Assembly (NCBI GenBank): GCA_043743785.1 | Contig: JAYTVW010000060.1 | Span: forward strand, 31,523 to 95,522 | Length of the DNA stretch: 64,000 bases | Origin: JAQTNA01 sp043743785 | Lineage (GTDB): Bacteria > Pseudomonadota > Gammaproteobacteria > Burkholderiales > Rhodocyclaceae | Direction of reading: 5' to 3' | In this document: positions 49,949 to 58,684 of the stretch, piece after piece | How the letters are laid out: every line of letters begins with the position of its first letter | How positions within the stretch are numbered: position 1 is the stretch's first letter | Notes under the pieces: model-generated | Database searches by the model: none | What the model was told of the DNA's origin: nothing | What the model saw: only the letters and a program-made list of their open reading frames with translations | Translations under genes and position numbers: made by a program

Positions 49949-52666
49949 ATGCCGACTCTGTTGCTGGTGGACGGCTCGTCCTACCTGTACCGCGCCTTCC
50001 ACGCCCTGCCCGATTTGCGCAATCAGGCCAATGAACCCACGGGGGCCGTTAAAGGTGTATTGGGCATGCTACGCCGCCTCCTCGGTGACTACAAGGCGGA
50101 CTACCTGGCCTGCGTCTTCGACGCCAAGGGCCCCACCTTCCGCGACGAGTGGTATCCCGACTACAAAGGCCACCGCCCCCCCATGCCGGAAGACCTGGTG
50201 GCCCAGATCGCGCCCCTGCACGCCTGCGTGCGGGCTGAGGGCTGGCCCCTGATCTGTGAGCCGGGCGTGGAGGCGGACGACGTCATCGGCACCCTGGCCC
50301 GGCGCGCCTCGGCCCTGGGCATGGATGTGGTCATTTCCACCGGCGACAAGGATCTGGCCCAGCTGGTGGATAGCCGGGTGCGCCTGGTGAATACCATGAC
50401 CGAAGAAATCCTCGACGAGGCCGGCGTGCTGGCCAAGTTCGGTGTGCCTCCCTCCCTGATCGTGGATTACCTGGCCCTCATCGGTGACACGGTGGATAAC
50501 GTGCCCGGCGTGGCGAAATGCGGCCCCAAGACCGCCCTGAAGTGGCTGGACCAATACGGTAGCCTGGACGGCGTGGTAGCCCACGCCGACGAAATCGGCG
50601 GCGTGGTGGGGGCCAACCTGAAGAAGGCCCTGGACTTCCTGCCCCTGGGCAAAAAGCTCGTCACCGTGGTTTGCGACCTGGACTTGCCGGAATCCCCGCA
50701 AACCCTGGCGCGCCGACCACGGGACAAGGCCGTGTTGGCGGAATGGTACACACGCCTGGAGTTCAGGAGCTGGGCGAAAGAACTGGAGGAGCGGAGAGCA
50801 GAGAGCGGGGAGCGCACGGAACAGATTTTGCCTGATATTCAAGGCGAACCCGGCGCCCATCGGGCCGGCTACGAAACCATCCTCACCTGGGAAAGCTTCG
50901 ACGCCTGGCTGGCGAAGATCAACGCGGCGCCCCTGACCGCCTTCGATACCGAAACCACCAGCCTGGATAGCTTTGCCGCCCGCATCGTCGGCCTGTCGTT
51001 TGCCGTGGCGCCGGGAGAGGCCGCCTACCTGCCGGTGGGTCATTGCTATGCCGGTGCGCCGGATCAACTGCCCCTGGCGGAAGTGCTGGCGAAGCTCGGC
51101 CCCTGGCTGGAATCGAAAGACCACCTGAAACTGGGGCAGCACCTGAAGTACGACCGCCACGTGCTGGCCAACCACGGCATCGAACTCAAGGGCATCGCCC
51201 ACGACACCCTGCTGGAATCCTACGTGCTGGAGTCGGATCGTAGCCACGACCTGGGCAGCCTCGCCAGTCGCCACCTGGACATGGCCACCATCGCCTACGC
51301 CGATGTGGCCGGCAAGGGCGCCAAGCAAATTGGCTTCGAACAGGTGGCGCTGGAACAGGCCGCCGAATACTCGGCAGAAGATTCGGACGTGACCCTGCGG
51401 GTGCATGAGGTGCTGTGGCTCCGGCTGGAAGCGGAACCCGCCCTGGCTTCTCTCTACCGGGACATCGAACTGCCGGTGGCGGAAGTGCTGTTCCGCATGG
51501 AGCGAAACGGCCTGCTCATCGACGCCGACCTGCTGGCCGTGCAAAGCCGGGAACTGGGCGAACGCATGATGGAAGTGGAACAGCTGGCCTATACGGCGGC
51601 CAAGCAGCCCTTCAACATCAACTCCCCCAAGCAGATCCAGGAGATTCTCTTCGAGCGGGAAAAGCTGCCGGTACTGAAGAAGACCCCGGGGGGCGCCCCG
51701 TCCACCGACGAGGAAGTGCTGCAGCAACTGGCCCTCGACTACCCCCTGCCCAAGTTCATCCTGGAATACCGGGGCCTGGCCAAGCTCAAGAACACCTACA
51801 CGGACAAATTGCCCCGCAGCATCAACCCGCTCACCGGCCGGGTGCACACCAGTTTTTCGCAAGCCGTGGCCGTCACCGGCCGACTGGCGTCCTCTGACCC
51901 GAACATGCAGAACATCCCGGTGCGTACCCTGGAAGGCCGGCGCATCCGTGCCGCCTTCATCGCCCCGCCGGGCAGTGTCATAGTCTCCGCCGACTATTCC
52001 CAGATTGAACTCAGGATCATGGCCCACCTCTCCGGTGACGAGCGCCTGCTGGAAGCCTTCGCCCTAGGGGAGGACGTGCACAAGGCCACGGCAGCGGAAA
52101 TCTTCGGTGTGCCCCTGGCGGAAGTAGCGAGCGACCAGCGCCGGGCCGCCAAGGTCATCAACTTCGGCCTCATCTACGGCATGTCGGCCTTTGGCCTGGC
52201 CAAGGCTCTGGACATGGAACGGGGGGCGGCCCAGGCCTACATGGACCGCTATTTCGCCCGCTATCCCGGCGTGGCCCGCTACATGGAGAGCATCCGCCAG
52301 GAGGCCAAGCAGAAGGGCTTCGTTACAACCGTCTTCGGCCGCCGCCTGTGGTTGCCGGACATCAAGAGCAGCAACGTGGGCCGCCGCCAGGGCGCCGAGC
52401 GGGCCGCCATCAACGCCCCCATGCAGGGCACGGCGGCGGACCTCATCAAGCTGGCCATGCTCGCGGTGCAGAACTGGCTGGATGACGAAGGCCTCGCCAG
52501 CCGCCTGCTGCTGCAGGTGCACGACGAACTGGTGCTGGAAGTACCGGAGGCGGAACTGCCCACGGTCCGGGAGGCCCTGCCCCGCCTCATGGAAACCGTG
52601 GCAAAACTGGCCGTGCCCCTGCTGGTGGAAGTGGGCGTGGGTGCCAACTGGGACGAGGCGCACTGA
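49949..52666 (+). CDS. polA: DNA polymerase I
   Basis: A 905-residue family A polymerase with all three activities. The 5'-nuclease domain starts at 'LLLVDGSSYLYRAFHALP'; the 3'-5' exonuclease has the first acidic pair in 'TAFDTETTSLD' near residue 330; the polymerase domain has motif A 'SADYSQIELRIMAH', motif B 'RRAAKVINFGLIYGMSAFG' and motif C 'LQVHDELVLEV'. ATG 49949 starts the conserved N-terminus; the open frame continues upstream without support. Residues about 280-292 (LEERRAESGERTE) between the nuclease and exonuclease domains are encoded by a heptamer-like repeat. Confidence 0.97.
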   Translation: MPTLLLVDGSSYLYRAFHALPDLRNQANEPTGAVKGVLGMLRRLLGDYKADYLACVFDAKGPTFRDEWYPDYKGHRPPMPEDLVAQIAPLHACVRAEGWPLICEPGVEADDVIGTLARRASALGMDVVISTGDKDLAQLVDSRVRLVNTMTEEILDEAGVLAKFGVPPSLIVDYLALIGDTVDNVPGVAKCGPKTALKWLDQYGSLDGVVAHADEIGGVVGANLKKALDFLPLGKKLVTVVCDLDLPESPQTLARRPRDKAVLAEWYTRLEFRSWAKELEERRAESGERTEQILPDIQGEPGAHRAGYETILTWESFDAWLAKINAAPLTAFDTETTSLDSFAARIVGLSFAVAPGEAAYLPVGHCYAGAPDQLPLAEVLAKLGPWLESKDHLKLGQHLKYDRHVLANHGIELKGIAHDTLLESYVLESDRSHDLGSLASRHLDMATIAYADVAGKGAKQIGFEQVALEQAAEYSAEDSDVTLRVHEVLWLRLEAEPALASLYRDIELPVAEVLFRMERNGLLIDADLLAVQSRELGERMMEVEQLAYTAAKQPFNINSPKQIQEILFEREKLPVLKKTPGGAPSTDEEVLQQLALDYPLPKFILEYRGLAKLKNTYTDKLPRSINPLTGRVHTSFSQAVAVTGRLASSDPNMQNIPVRTLEGRRIRAAFIAPPGSVIVSADYSQIELRIMAHLSGDERLLEAFALGEDVHKATAAEIFGVPLAEVASDQRRAAKVINFGLIYGMSAFGLAKALDMERGAAQAYMDRYFARYPGVARYMESIRQEAKQKGFVTTVFGRRLWLPDIKSSNVGRRQGAERAAINAPMQGTAADLIKLAMLAVQNWLDDEGLASRLLLQVHDELVLEVPEAELPTVREALPRLMETVAKLAVPLLVEVGVGANWDEAH
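50787..50822. repeat. Heptamer-like array inside polA
   Basis: gaggagc, ggagagc, agagagc, ggggagc in tandem; unit and period match the intergenic heptamer family (for example 1263-1275 and 58073-58093). It is in frame and adds charged residues to an interdomain linker. Confidence 0.7.
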
Positions 52667-52676
52667 GGGTCCGCAA

Positions 52677-52733
52677 CGTAGGTTGCGCCGAAAGGCGCAA
52701 CGACCCGAAGTTGTGCCTGACGGCACAACCTAC
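52677..52733. repeat. GTAGGTTGCGCC inverted repeat after polA
   Basis: GTAGGTTGCGCCgaaaGGCGCAA followed by TTGTGCCtgacGGCACAACCTAC, two hairpins with complementary ends, 10 bases past the polA stop. A possible terminator without a U tract. Confidence 0.75.
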
Positions 52734-52774
52734 AGCTCTGGCCGGGTGAAACATGGATGCAAGGTGGGGGCGGC

Positions 52775-52780
52775 TATAAT
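52775..52780 (+). promoter_or_regulatory. Possible -10 element of uppP
   Basis: TATAAT 30 bases before the uppP start; the region 17 bases upstream (CATGGA) is a poor -35, so this is tentative. Confidence 0.35.
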
Positions 52781-52809
52781 GCCGCCTTTCCCCTTATCGC
52801 CTCCCCTTC

Positions 52810-53637
52810 ATGGACTATCTCATCCTGCTCAAGGCCCTCATCCTCGGTATCGTCGAGGGCCTGACCGAATTCCTGCCGGTGTCCTCCACCGGCCACCTGA
52901 TCCTGGCGGGCGACCTGCTCAATTTCAATGACGAGCGCGGCAAGCTGTTCGAAATCGTCATCCAGCCGGCGGCCCTGCTGGCGGTGGTTTGGGAGTATCG
53001 GCAACGCATCGGCTCCACTCTGGGCGGCATGTTTTCTGACGCCAAGGCCCGCAAGCTGGTGATCAACCTCATGATCGCCTTCATGCCCGCCGCCGTCATG
53101 GGCCTGCTCTTCGGCAAGATGATCAAGAGCCACTTATTCAACCCGGTGAGCGTGTCCATGGCCTTCATCGTCGGCGCCTTCCTCATCATCTGGGCGGAGA
53201 AGCGGGAGCATAACGTGCAGGTGCATACGGTGGATGAAATGGGCTGGATGGATGCACTGCTGGTGGGCCTGGCCCAGTGCCTGGCCCTGGTGCCCGGCAC
53301 TTCCCGTTCCGGCGCCACCATCATCGGCGGCCTGTTCGCCGGCTTGAGTCGCCAGGCGGCCACGGAATTCTCCTTCTTCCTGGCCATTCCCACCCTGTTC
53401 GCCGCCAGCGGCTACGAGATCTTCAAGAACCGGGCCCTGCTGCACACGGGGGACCTGGGCATGTGGTCCGTCGGCTTCATCGCGTCCTTCATCTCCGCCT
53501 TCTTCTGCGTGCGCTGGCTGTTGCGCTACATCAGCCACCATAGCTTCATCCCCTTCGCCATCTATCGCATTGTCTTCGGCATCGTCGTGCTGGCCACCTG
53601 GCAATTCGGCATTGTCAGCTGGAGCAATCCCGGCTGA
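52810..53637 (+). CDS. uppP: Undecaprenyl-diphosphate phosphatase
   Basis: A 275-residue integral membrane phosphatase (BacA) that recycles undecaprenyl pyrophosphate for cell-wall synthesis and gives some bacitracin resistance. Both catalytic motifs are intact: EFLPVSSTGHL at residues 20-30 and PGTSRSGAT at 162-170. About eight hydrophobic helices. Its stop TGA overlaps the next start by one base (TGATG), so it is probably co-translated with the esterase. Confidence 0.97.
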   Translation: MDYLILLKALILGIVEGLTEFLPVSSTGHLILAGDLLNFNDERGKLFEIVIQPAALLAVVWEYRQRIGSTLGGMFSDAKARKLVINLMIAFMPAAVMGLLFGKMIKSHLFNPVSVSMAFIVGAFLIIWAEKREHNVQVHTVDEMGWMDALLVGLAQCLALVPGTSRSGATIIGGLFAGLSRQAATEFSFFLAIPTLFAASGYEIFKNRALLHTGDLGMWSVGFIASFISAFFCVRWLLRYISHHSFIPFAIYRIVFGIVVLATWQFGIVSWSNPG

Positions 53638-54212
53638 TGCTCCTCTACCTCCATGGCTTCTGTTCCTCCCCGGCTTCCGCCAAGACGCGGCGGCTGCGGG
53701 TCCATATGGAAGCGTGGGGCCTGGAGGCGGAGTACTGGTGTGGGCAACTGCCCGTATCGGCAGCGGAAGCCATGACGATGGTGGAGGCGGTCATTGCTCG
53801 CTGCGACACCCCGCCCACCCTGATGGGCAGTTCCCTGGGGGGCTACTACGCCACCGTCCTGGCGGAAAAGCACGGCCTCAAGGCCGCAGTGATCAATCCG
53901 GTGGTGTGGTCGGCCCTGGACACGCAGCTCTTTCTCGGCGAACAGGTGCATTTCCACAGCGGGGAACGCTTCCTGTTCACCGACGCCCACGTGGCCGAAC
54001 TGTGCTCCCTCGACGTGCCCGCCATCACCCGGCCCGAACGCTACTGGCTGCTGGCGGAGGAAGGCGACGAGGTGCTGGACTGTGCCGCCGCAGTGAAGCA
54101 TTACGCTGGCGCCCGTCAGACGGTCCTGCCCGGCGGCAACCACAGCTTTACGCGCTTCGACGACTACCTGGACGAACTGCTGGAATTCGCGGGGCTGCAG
54201 GAGGAATCCTGA
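53637..54212 (+). CDS. YqiA/YcfP family alpha/beta-fold esterase
   Basis: A 191-residue small alpha/beta hydrolase. 'YLHGFCSSPASAK' is the oxyanion loop, the nucleophile S66 is in GSSLGG, and the histidine is in 'LPGGNHSFTRFDDYLDEL'; the acid is probably in 'LAEEGDEVLD'. This matches YqiA-type esterases (about 190 residues), which hydrolyse short acyl esters in vitro. Start overlaps uppP by one base. Followed by an octamer repeat and a convergent oxygenase gene. Confidence 0.9.
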   Translation: MLLYLHGFCSSPASAKTRRLRVHMEAWGLEAEYWCGQLPVSAAEAMTMVEAVIARCDTPPTLMGSSLGGYYATVLAEKHGLKAAVINPVVWSALDTQLFLGEQVHFHSGERFLFTDAHVAELCSLDVPAITRPERYWLLAEEGDEVLDCAAAVKHYAGARQTVLPGGNHSFTRFDDYLDELLEFAGLQEES

Positions 54213-54223
54213 AAAACCCAGGT

Positions 54224-54349
54224 TGAAACGCCGAGGCGCAGAGGCGCCGAGGAACAAACTTGAGGGAACCGCAGGATCAAAGCGACTCTTCTGGCTGAGG
54301 CCGGCCCTCCGCAATGCTTTTCTCGGCGCCTCTGCGCCTCGGCGTTTAA
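54224..54349. repeat. Inverted octamer-repeat element, copy 8
   Basis: GAAACGCCGAGGCGCAGAGGCGCCGAGG facing CTCGGCGCCTCTGCGCCTCGGCGTTT, between convergent genes. It mixes CGAG and CAGAG units in one arm. Confidence 0.85.
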
Positions 54350-54384
54350 TCAACTGCATTTTCTCTGGCTCAAGCCCGCGGGTT

Positions 54385-55026
54385 TCAGGCGGCCCGGCCA
54401 CGAAACCAGCCGGCGATGCTGCGGCGTGTGCGGTGGGCCATGAGCACCTCATGGGGAGCACCCTCGCTGAGGAAGATGATCATGGTGCCAAAGGTCGGCT
54501 TGACCGTGGCGATGGCGGTCTCGCCGGCAGGCCCGAACAGGACCAGTTCGCCACCGTCCCGGGCCTGCCAGTCTTCGTTCAGGTAGAGCACGGTGGTCAG
54601 AATGCGGTTATTTTGGCCATTCAACACATCCGAGTGCTTGCCGTAGCCTGTGCCGGCGCCGTAGATGGCGTAGTGGCATTCGTAGTCGAACAAGCCCAGA
54701 AACAGCAGGCTGTTCAAGCCGGTGCGCAACGCTTCCATCCAGGCCAGATAGGCATGGTCGGTGCCGTTGGCGTCGTCCAGCCAGCTGATGACGTCGCCGC
54801 GAATGGCCTGGACTTGCTGTCTTTCCGCCCCCCGGCCAATGCGGGCCGGCAGAAACCGGGAAGGCATTTCCTCCTGGCAGCGCCCCAGCAGCAGCAGGGC
54901 CAGGCTAGCCAGCAGCGGTTGATCCAGAACGATGTAGCCCGTGCGCGAAAGCTTCTCCGCGATTTCCTCGATGCTTGTGGTGATGGTGGAGTCACCCGGT
55001 AGGTCAGCGTGTGAAGCCGGCGACAC
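54385..55026 (-). CDS. 2-oxoglutarate/Fe(II)-dependent oxygenase
   Basis: A 213-residue double-stranded beta-helix oxygenase. The iron triad is H131 and D133 in YGKHSDVLN, and H192 in PHEVLMAHRTRR; R201 or R202 would bind 2-oxoglutarate. It resembles the 2OG-Fe(II) PKHD/EGL-9-like proteins that hydroxylate amino acids or protein side chains; substrate not known. Start is a GTG at 55026, as no ATG fits; no strong Shine-Dalgarno. It follows rodA by 30 bp on the same strand, so it may be the tail of the mre operon. Confidence 0.85.
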   Translation of the reverse strand: MSPASHADLPGDSTITTSIEEIAEKLSRTGYIVLDQPLLASLALLLLGRCQEEMPSRFLPARIGRGAERQQVQAIRGDVISWLDDANGTDHAYLAWMEALRTGLNSLLFLGLFDYECHYAIYGAGTGYGKHSDVLNGQNNRILTTVLYLNEDWQARDGGELVLFGPAGETAIATVKPTFGTMIIFLSEGAPHEVLMAHRTRRSIAGWFRGRAA

Positions 55027-55056
55027 GCCGGCCAGGTGTACTGGGTGGAGCGCGGC

Positions 55057-56145
55057 TTACTTCTGCACCAGCATGCGCCCGCGCTGAATGCTCATGAGGA
55101 TGCCCAGGCCCAGGAACAGGGTGACGAGGGCCGTGCCGCCGTAGCTGATGAAGGGCAGGGGCACCCCCACCACCGGCAGGATGCCGGTCACCATGCCCAT
55201 GTTCACGAAGGCGTAGGTGAAGAAAATGAGGGTGATGGCGCCGGCCAGCAGGCGGCCGAAGAAGGTGCCGGCTTCCGAGGCGATCATGAGGCCGCGCACG
55301 ATGAGGGCGGTGTAGAGGCCGATCAGGATGACATTGCCGAGCAGGCCGAACTCCTCGGAAAACACGGCGAAAATGAAGTCTGTGTGGCGCTCCGGGATGA
55401 ACTCCAGGTGGGCCTGGGTGCCGTTCAGCCAGCCCTTGCCGAAGGGTCCGCCGGAGCCCACGGCGATGGTGGATTGGATGATGTGGTAGCCGGCGCCCAA
55501 GGGGTCCGAGGTGGGGTCGATGAGGGTCAGAATGCGCCGGCGCTGGTAATCGTGCATATGGGACCAGGCGATGGGCGCGATAGCCCCGGCGGCGGCACCC
55601 AAGGCAACCATGACCTTCCACGGCAGGCCCGCCAGAAAGATGACGTAGAAGCCGGCGGCGGCCACCAGAATGGCGGTGCCCAGGTCCGGCTGTTTGGCGA
55701 TGAGGGCCACCGGCAGCAGCAGGATCAGGGCCGCAATCAGGAAATGCCCCCAGCGCAGGGCCGATTCCCGCTGGGAGAAATACCAGGCCAGCATCAGGGG
55801 CATGGCGATTTTCATGACTTCCGAAGGCTGGATGCGGGTCACGCCCACATGCAGCCAGCGCCGGGCGCCCTTGGAGACGTCGCCGAACAGGGCCACGGCG
55901 ATGAGCAGGGCGACGCCGATGATGTAGGCCGGCAGGGCCAGGTTCTGCAACTTCTGGGGCGGCACCTGGGCGATCAGCCACATGATGGTGAAGGCCACCA
56001 GCAGACTGACGATCTGGGAAGGAAATTTATCGGCATTGGCGCTGAACACCGTGGCCAAGCCGCAAGCCATGAGCAAGCCGACGATGGTCAGCAAAGGACC
56101 GTCCAGACCGGCGGCAAAGCGCTTCCAGAAACGGAATATCATCAA
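55057..56145 (-). CDS. rodA: Rod shape-determining peptidoglycan glycosyltransferase RodA
   Basis: A 362-residue SEDS protein that polymerises glycan strands for elongation, with PBP2 as transpeptidase partner. About ten transmembrane segments; 'FILTYAFVNMGMVTGILPVVG'-type C-terminal motif and 'PLPFISYGGTAL' are SEDS marks, and the periplasmic loop has 'WLNGTQAHLEFIPERHTDFIF' with the catalytic-type residues. Its start overlaps the mrdA stop by four bases. The usual last gene of mreBCD-mrdA-rodA. Confidence 0.96.
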   Translation of the reverse strand: MMIFRFWKRFAAGLDGPLLTIVGLLMACGLATVFSANADKFPSQIVSLLVAFTIMWLIAQVPPQKLQNLALPAYIIGVALLIAVALFGDVSKGARRWLHVGVTRIQPSEVMKIAMPLMLAWYFSQRESALRWGHFLIAALILLLPVALIAKQPDLGTAILVAAAGFYVIFLAGLPWKVMVALGAAAGAIAPIAWSHMHDYQRRRILTLIDPTSDPLGAGYHIIQSTIAVGSGGPFGKGWLNGTQAHLEFIPERHTDFIFAVFSEEFGLLGNVILIGLYTALIVRGLMIASEAGTFFGRLLAGAITLIFFTYAFVNMGMVTGILPVVGVPLPFISYGGTALVTLFLGLGILMSIQRGRMLVQK

Positions 56146-58058
56146 TCGCTCTCCTGGTCGTCGTCAGCTACCGGGGCTGCGGCAGCCGCCTTGGCCGCTG
56201 CCGCAGCAGCAAGCGCCGGATCCTTGGGCAGCTTGCCCAAGAGGTAATAGTCGATGGCCTGGCGGGCGATAGGGGCGGCGGAGGCGGCACCGAAACCGCC
56301 GTTCTCCACCAGCACGGCCAGGGCGATGCGCGGCTTGTCCACCGGCGCGAAGGCGATGAACAGGGCGTGGTCCCGGTGTTCTTTCTTGGTCCTGGACTCG
56401 GAGTATTTCTCACCCTGCTTGATGGCGATCACCTGGGCCGTGCCAGTCTTGCCGGCGGAGGTGTATTCGGCGCCGGCAAAAGCCCGGGCCCCCGTGCCCT
56501 CCTTGTTCACCCCGGCCATGGCGTTCTTGATGAACTCCAGGTTCTCGGGCTTCAAGGGAATGGCGCGAATGGGATGAGGCGCCACCGGCGTCCTGGCGCC
56601 GGTCTTGCTGTTCTCGATGTAATCCACCAGGTGGGGCCGGAACATCACGCCGTTGTTGGCCAGGGTCGCCACGGCGGTGGCCAGCTGGATCGGCGTATAG
56701 GAGTTGTAGCCCTGGCCGATGCCCACGCTGACCGTCTCCCCCGCATACCATTTCTGCTTGTAGCGCTTCATTTTCCAGGCGCTGGAGGGCAGGATGCCGC
56801 GGCTTTCCCCTTCGATGTCGATGCCCACCGGGCTGCCGAAGCCGAAAGGCTCCATGAAGCCGGCGATGGCATCGATGCCCAGGTCGTTGGCCAGGCGGTA
56901 GTAATAGGTATCGCAGGACACCACGATGGACTTGTACATGTCCACGGTGCCGTGCCCACCGGGCTTGTCGTCCCTGAACTTGTGGCCGCCAAAGTCGAAG
57001 AAGCCCGGATCGGAAATGGTCTGGCCCGGGGTGCGCTTGCCCAGTTCCAGAGCCGCCAGGGCCATGTAGGGCTTGAAGGTGGAGCCGGGGGGATAGGCGC
57101 CGTTCAGGGCACGGTTGATCATGGGTCTGTCCGACGACTCGTTCAGTTCCTTCCAGTTGGTCGGGTCGATACCGTCCACGAACAAGTTGGGATCGAAGCC
57201 GGGCATGGATACCAGGGCCAGGATGCCCCCCGTCGCCGGGTCGATGGCCACCAGGGCGCCCTTGTTATCGCCGAAGGCCTTCTCCACCACTTCCTGCAGC
57301 TTCAGGTCCAGGGTCAGGTGCAGGTTGGCGCCGGATATTGGCGGCGTGCGGGCCAGGGAGCGCAGGGCACGGCCGCCCGCATCCACTTCAACTTGCTCGA
57401 AGCCGGTTTCGCCATGCAAGGCGTATTCGTAGCGCTGTTCCAGGCCGGATTTACCGAAATGTTCCGTACCCTGGTAGTTGTCTTCCTGGTCGTCATCCGA
57501 GATCTTGTCCTGATCCCGATCAGTAATGCGGCCGATGTAGCCCACCAGGTGGGAGGCGGTAATTTCCAGGGGATAGTTGCGAAACAGGCGGGCCTTGATG
57601 TCCACGCCGGGGAAACGGTAGCGCTGGGCAATGAAGCGCGCCACCTCCTCGTCGGTGAGCCGGTTGCGGATAGGCAGGCTCTCGAAGTTCTTGCTTTCCT
57701 CCATGAGGCGCTTGAAACGCTTCCTGTCCTTCGGCTGAATCTCCACCACCTGGGCCAGGGCGTCGATGGTGGCCTCCAGGCCATTCACCTTGCCGGGGGT
57801 GATTTCCAGGGTGTAGGCAGAGTAATTGTTGGCCAGCACCAGGCCGTTCTTGTCCACGATGAGGCCCCGGTTGGGCACGATGGGCAGGAGGGAAATGCGG
57901 TTTTCCTCGGCCCGGGTCATGTAGTAGGCGCGCTGGACCACCTGCAGCCAGAAGAAACGCCCCAGCAAGATCACGAAACACAGCAACACAAATCCCCCCG
58001 CCACCGCCAAGCGGCGGCGGAAGCGATAGATCAGATCATCGGGGTGGTTGAATTCCAT
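56142..58058 (-). CDS. mrdA: Penicillin-binding protein 2 (transpeptidase)
   Basis: A 638-residue class B PBP of the elongasome. One N-terminal membrane helix (about residues 18-38), the PBP dimerisation domain with 'RGLIVDKNGLVLANN', and the transpeptidase domain with nucleophile S326 in STFK, 'SCDTYYYRLA' as SxN-like motif and K537 in KTGTA. An Ala-rich tail ends the protein. ATG 58058 is chosen; the frame runs on into heptamer repeats that would add 19 poorly conserved residues. Confidence 0.96.
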   Translation of the reverse strand: MEFNHPDDLIYRFRRRLAVAGGFVLLCFVILLGRFFWLQVVQRAYYMTRAEENRISLLPIVPNRGLIVDKNGLVLANNYSAYTLEITPGKVNGLEATIDALAQVVEIQPKDRKRFKRLMEESKNFESLPIRNRLTDEEVARFIAQRYRFPGVDIKARLFRNYPLEITASHLVGYIGRITDRDQDKISDDDQEDNYQGTEHFGKSGLEQRYEYALHGETGFEQVEVDAGGRALRSLARTPPISGANLHLTLDLKLQEVVEKAFGDNKGALVAIDPATGGILALVSMPGFDPNLFVDGIDPTNWKELNESSDRPMINRALNGAYPPGSTFKPYMALAALELGKRTPGQTISDPGFFDFGGHKFRDDKPGGHGTVDMYKSIVVSCDTYYYRLANDLGIDAIAGFMEPFGFGSPVGIDIEGESRGILPSSAWKMKRYKQKWYAGETVSVGIGQGYNSYTPIQLATAVATLANNGVMFRPHLVDYIENSKTGARTPVAPHPIRAIPLKPENLEFIKNAMAGVNKEGTGARAFAGAEYTSAGKTGTAQVIAIKQGEKYSESRTKKEHRDHALFIAFAPVDKPRIALAVLVENGGFGAASAAPIARQAIDYYLLGKLPKDPALAAAAAAKAAAAAPVADDDQESD

Positions 58059-58063
58059 TGGGG

Positions 58064-58156
58064 CAGTGAACAGTAAGCGGCGAGCGGAGAGCGGAGAGCT
58101 GCGAGATGTCATCAAGTGCTGGTTTTACCCCTCACCACTCACCCCTGACTGCTCAC
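58064..58156. repeat. Inverted heptamer-repeat array between mreD and mrdA
   Basis: gtaagcg, gcgagcg, gagagcg, gagagct at 58069-58095 face ctcacca, ctcaccc, ctgactg, ctcact at about 58131-58156; 35 bases between. Confidence 0.8.
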
Positions 58157-58677
58157 TAAATGGGCCTGTTGTCGTCCTTTTCCACGGGCTGGAACTGGGG
58201 CATGAGCAGGAGATAGGTGAGGGGCGTCCAGATCAGCACTTCGGTGATGCAGGCGAGGAAAAACATCCAGCCGGGGAAACCCGCCCCCGCCGCCATGCGC
58301 ACCAGCAGGGTCAGTATCTGCATGAGCAGGAACAGGGGGAACAGGTGCATGGCCTGCTGGGCCAGGGGGAACCACAGGATGCGGCGGCTCAGGGAGGAAG
58401 CGCCGTAGGCCGCCAGCACATAGGCCAGGGCGTGCTGGCCCATGAGGCTGGCGTCCGCCACGTCCATCAGGAGGCCCAGCACGAAGGCCCAGGTCATGCC
58501 GACCCGCTGCGGCTCCCGCACGCACCAGAAAATAATGACCATGGCCACCCAGTCCGGCAGTCCGGGCAACTGCCCCACGGGCGTGAAATTCGCCAGCAGC
58601 GCCAAAAACAGGCTGAAGGCGATGAACCAGGGCCGGACCGGCAGGAGAATGCGGCTGGAGCTGTGTGTCGGTTGCAT
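58156..58677 (-). CDS. mreD: Rod shape-determining protein MreD
   Basis: A 173-residue inner-membrane protein, five or so hydrophobic helices, of the MreD family ('GLLMDVADASLMGQHALAY' is the conserved core). It links MreC and the peptidoglycan synthases. ATG 58677 begins eight bases after the mreC stop, whereas longer forms overlap mreC in another frame. Positively charged tail 'QPVEKDDNRPI' is family-typical in betaproteobacteria. Confidence 0.95.
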   Translation of the reverse strand: MQPTHSSSRILLPVRPWFIAFSLFLALLANFTPVGQLPGLPDWVAMVIIFWCVREPQRVGMTWAFVLGLLMDVADASLMGQHALAYVLAAYGASSLSRRILWFPLAQQAMHLFPLFLLMQILTLLVRMAAGAGFPGWMFFLACITEVLIWTPLTYLLLMPQFQPVEKDDNRPI

Positions 58678-58684
58678 GTGGATT

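Noticed and set aside
54223..55002. ORF beginning MKRRGAEAPRN and similar 'RRGAEAPRK...ASAPRRF' frames at the octamer repeats
   Set aside because: These peptides are translations of the repeat arms and recur at each copy; they are not proteins.
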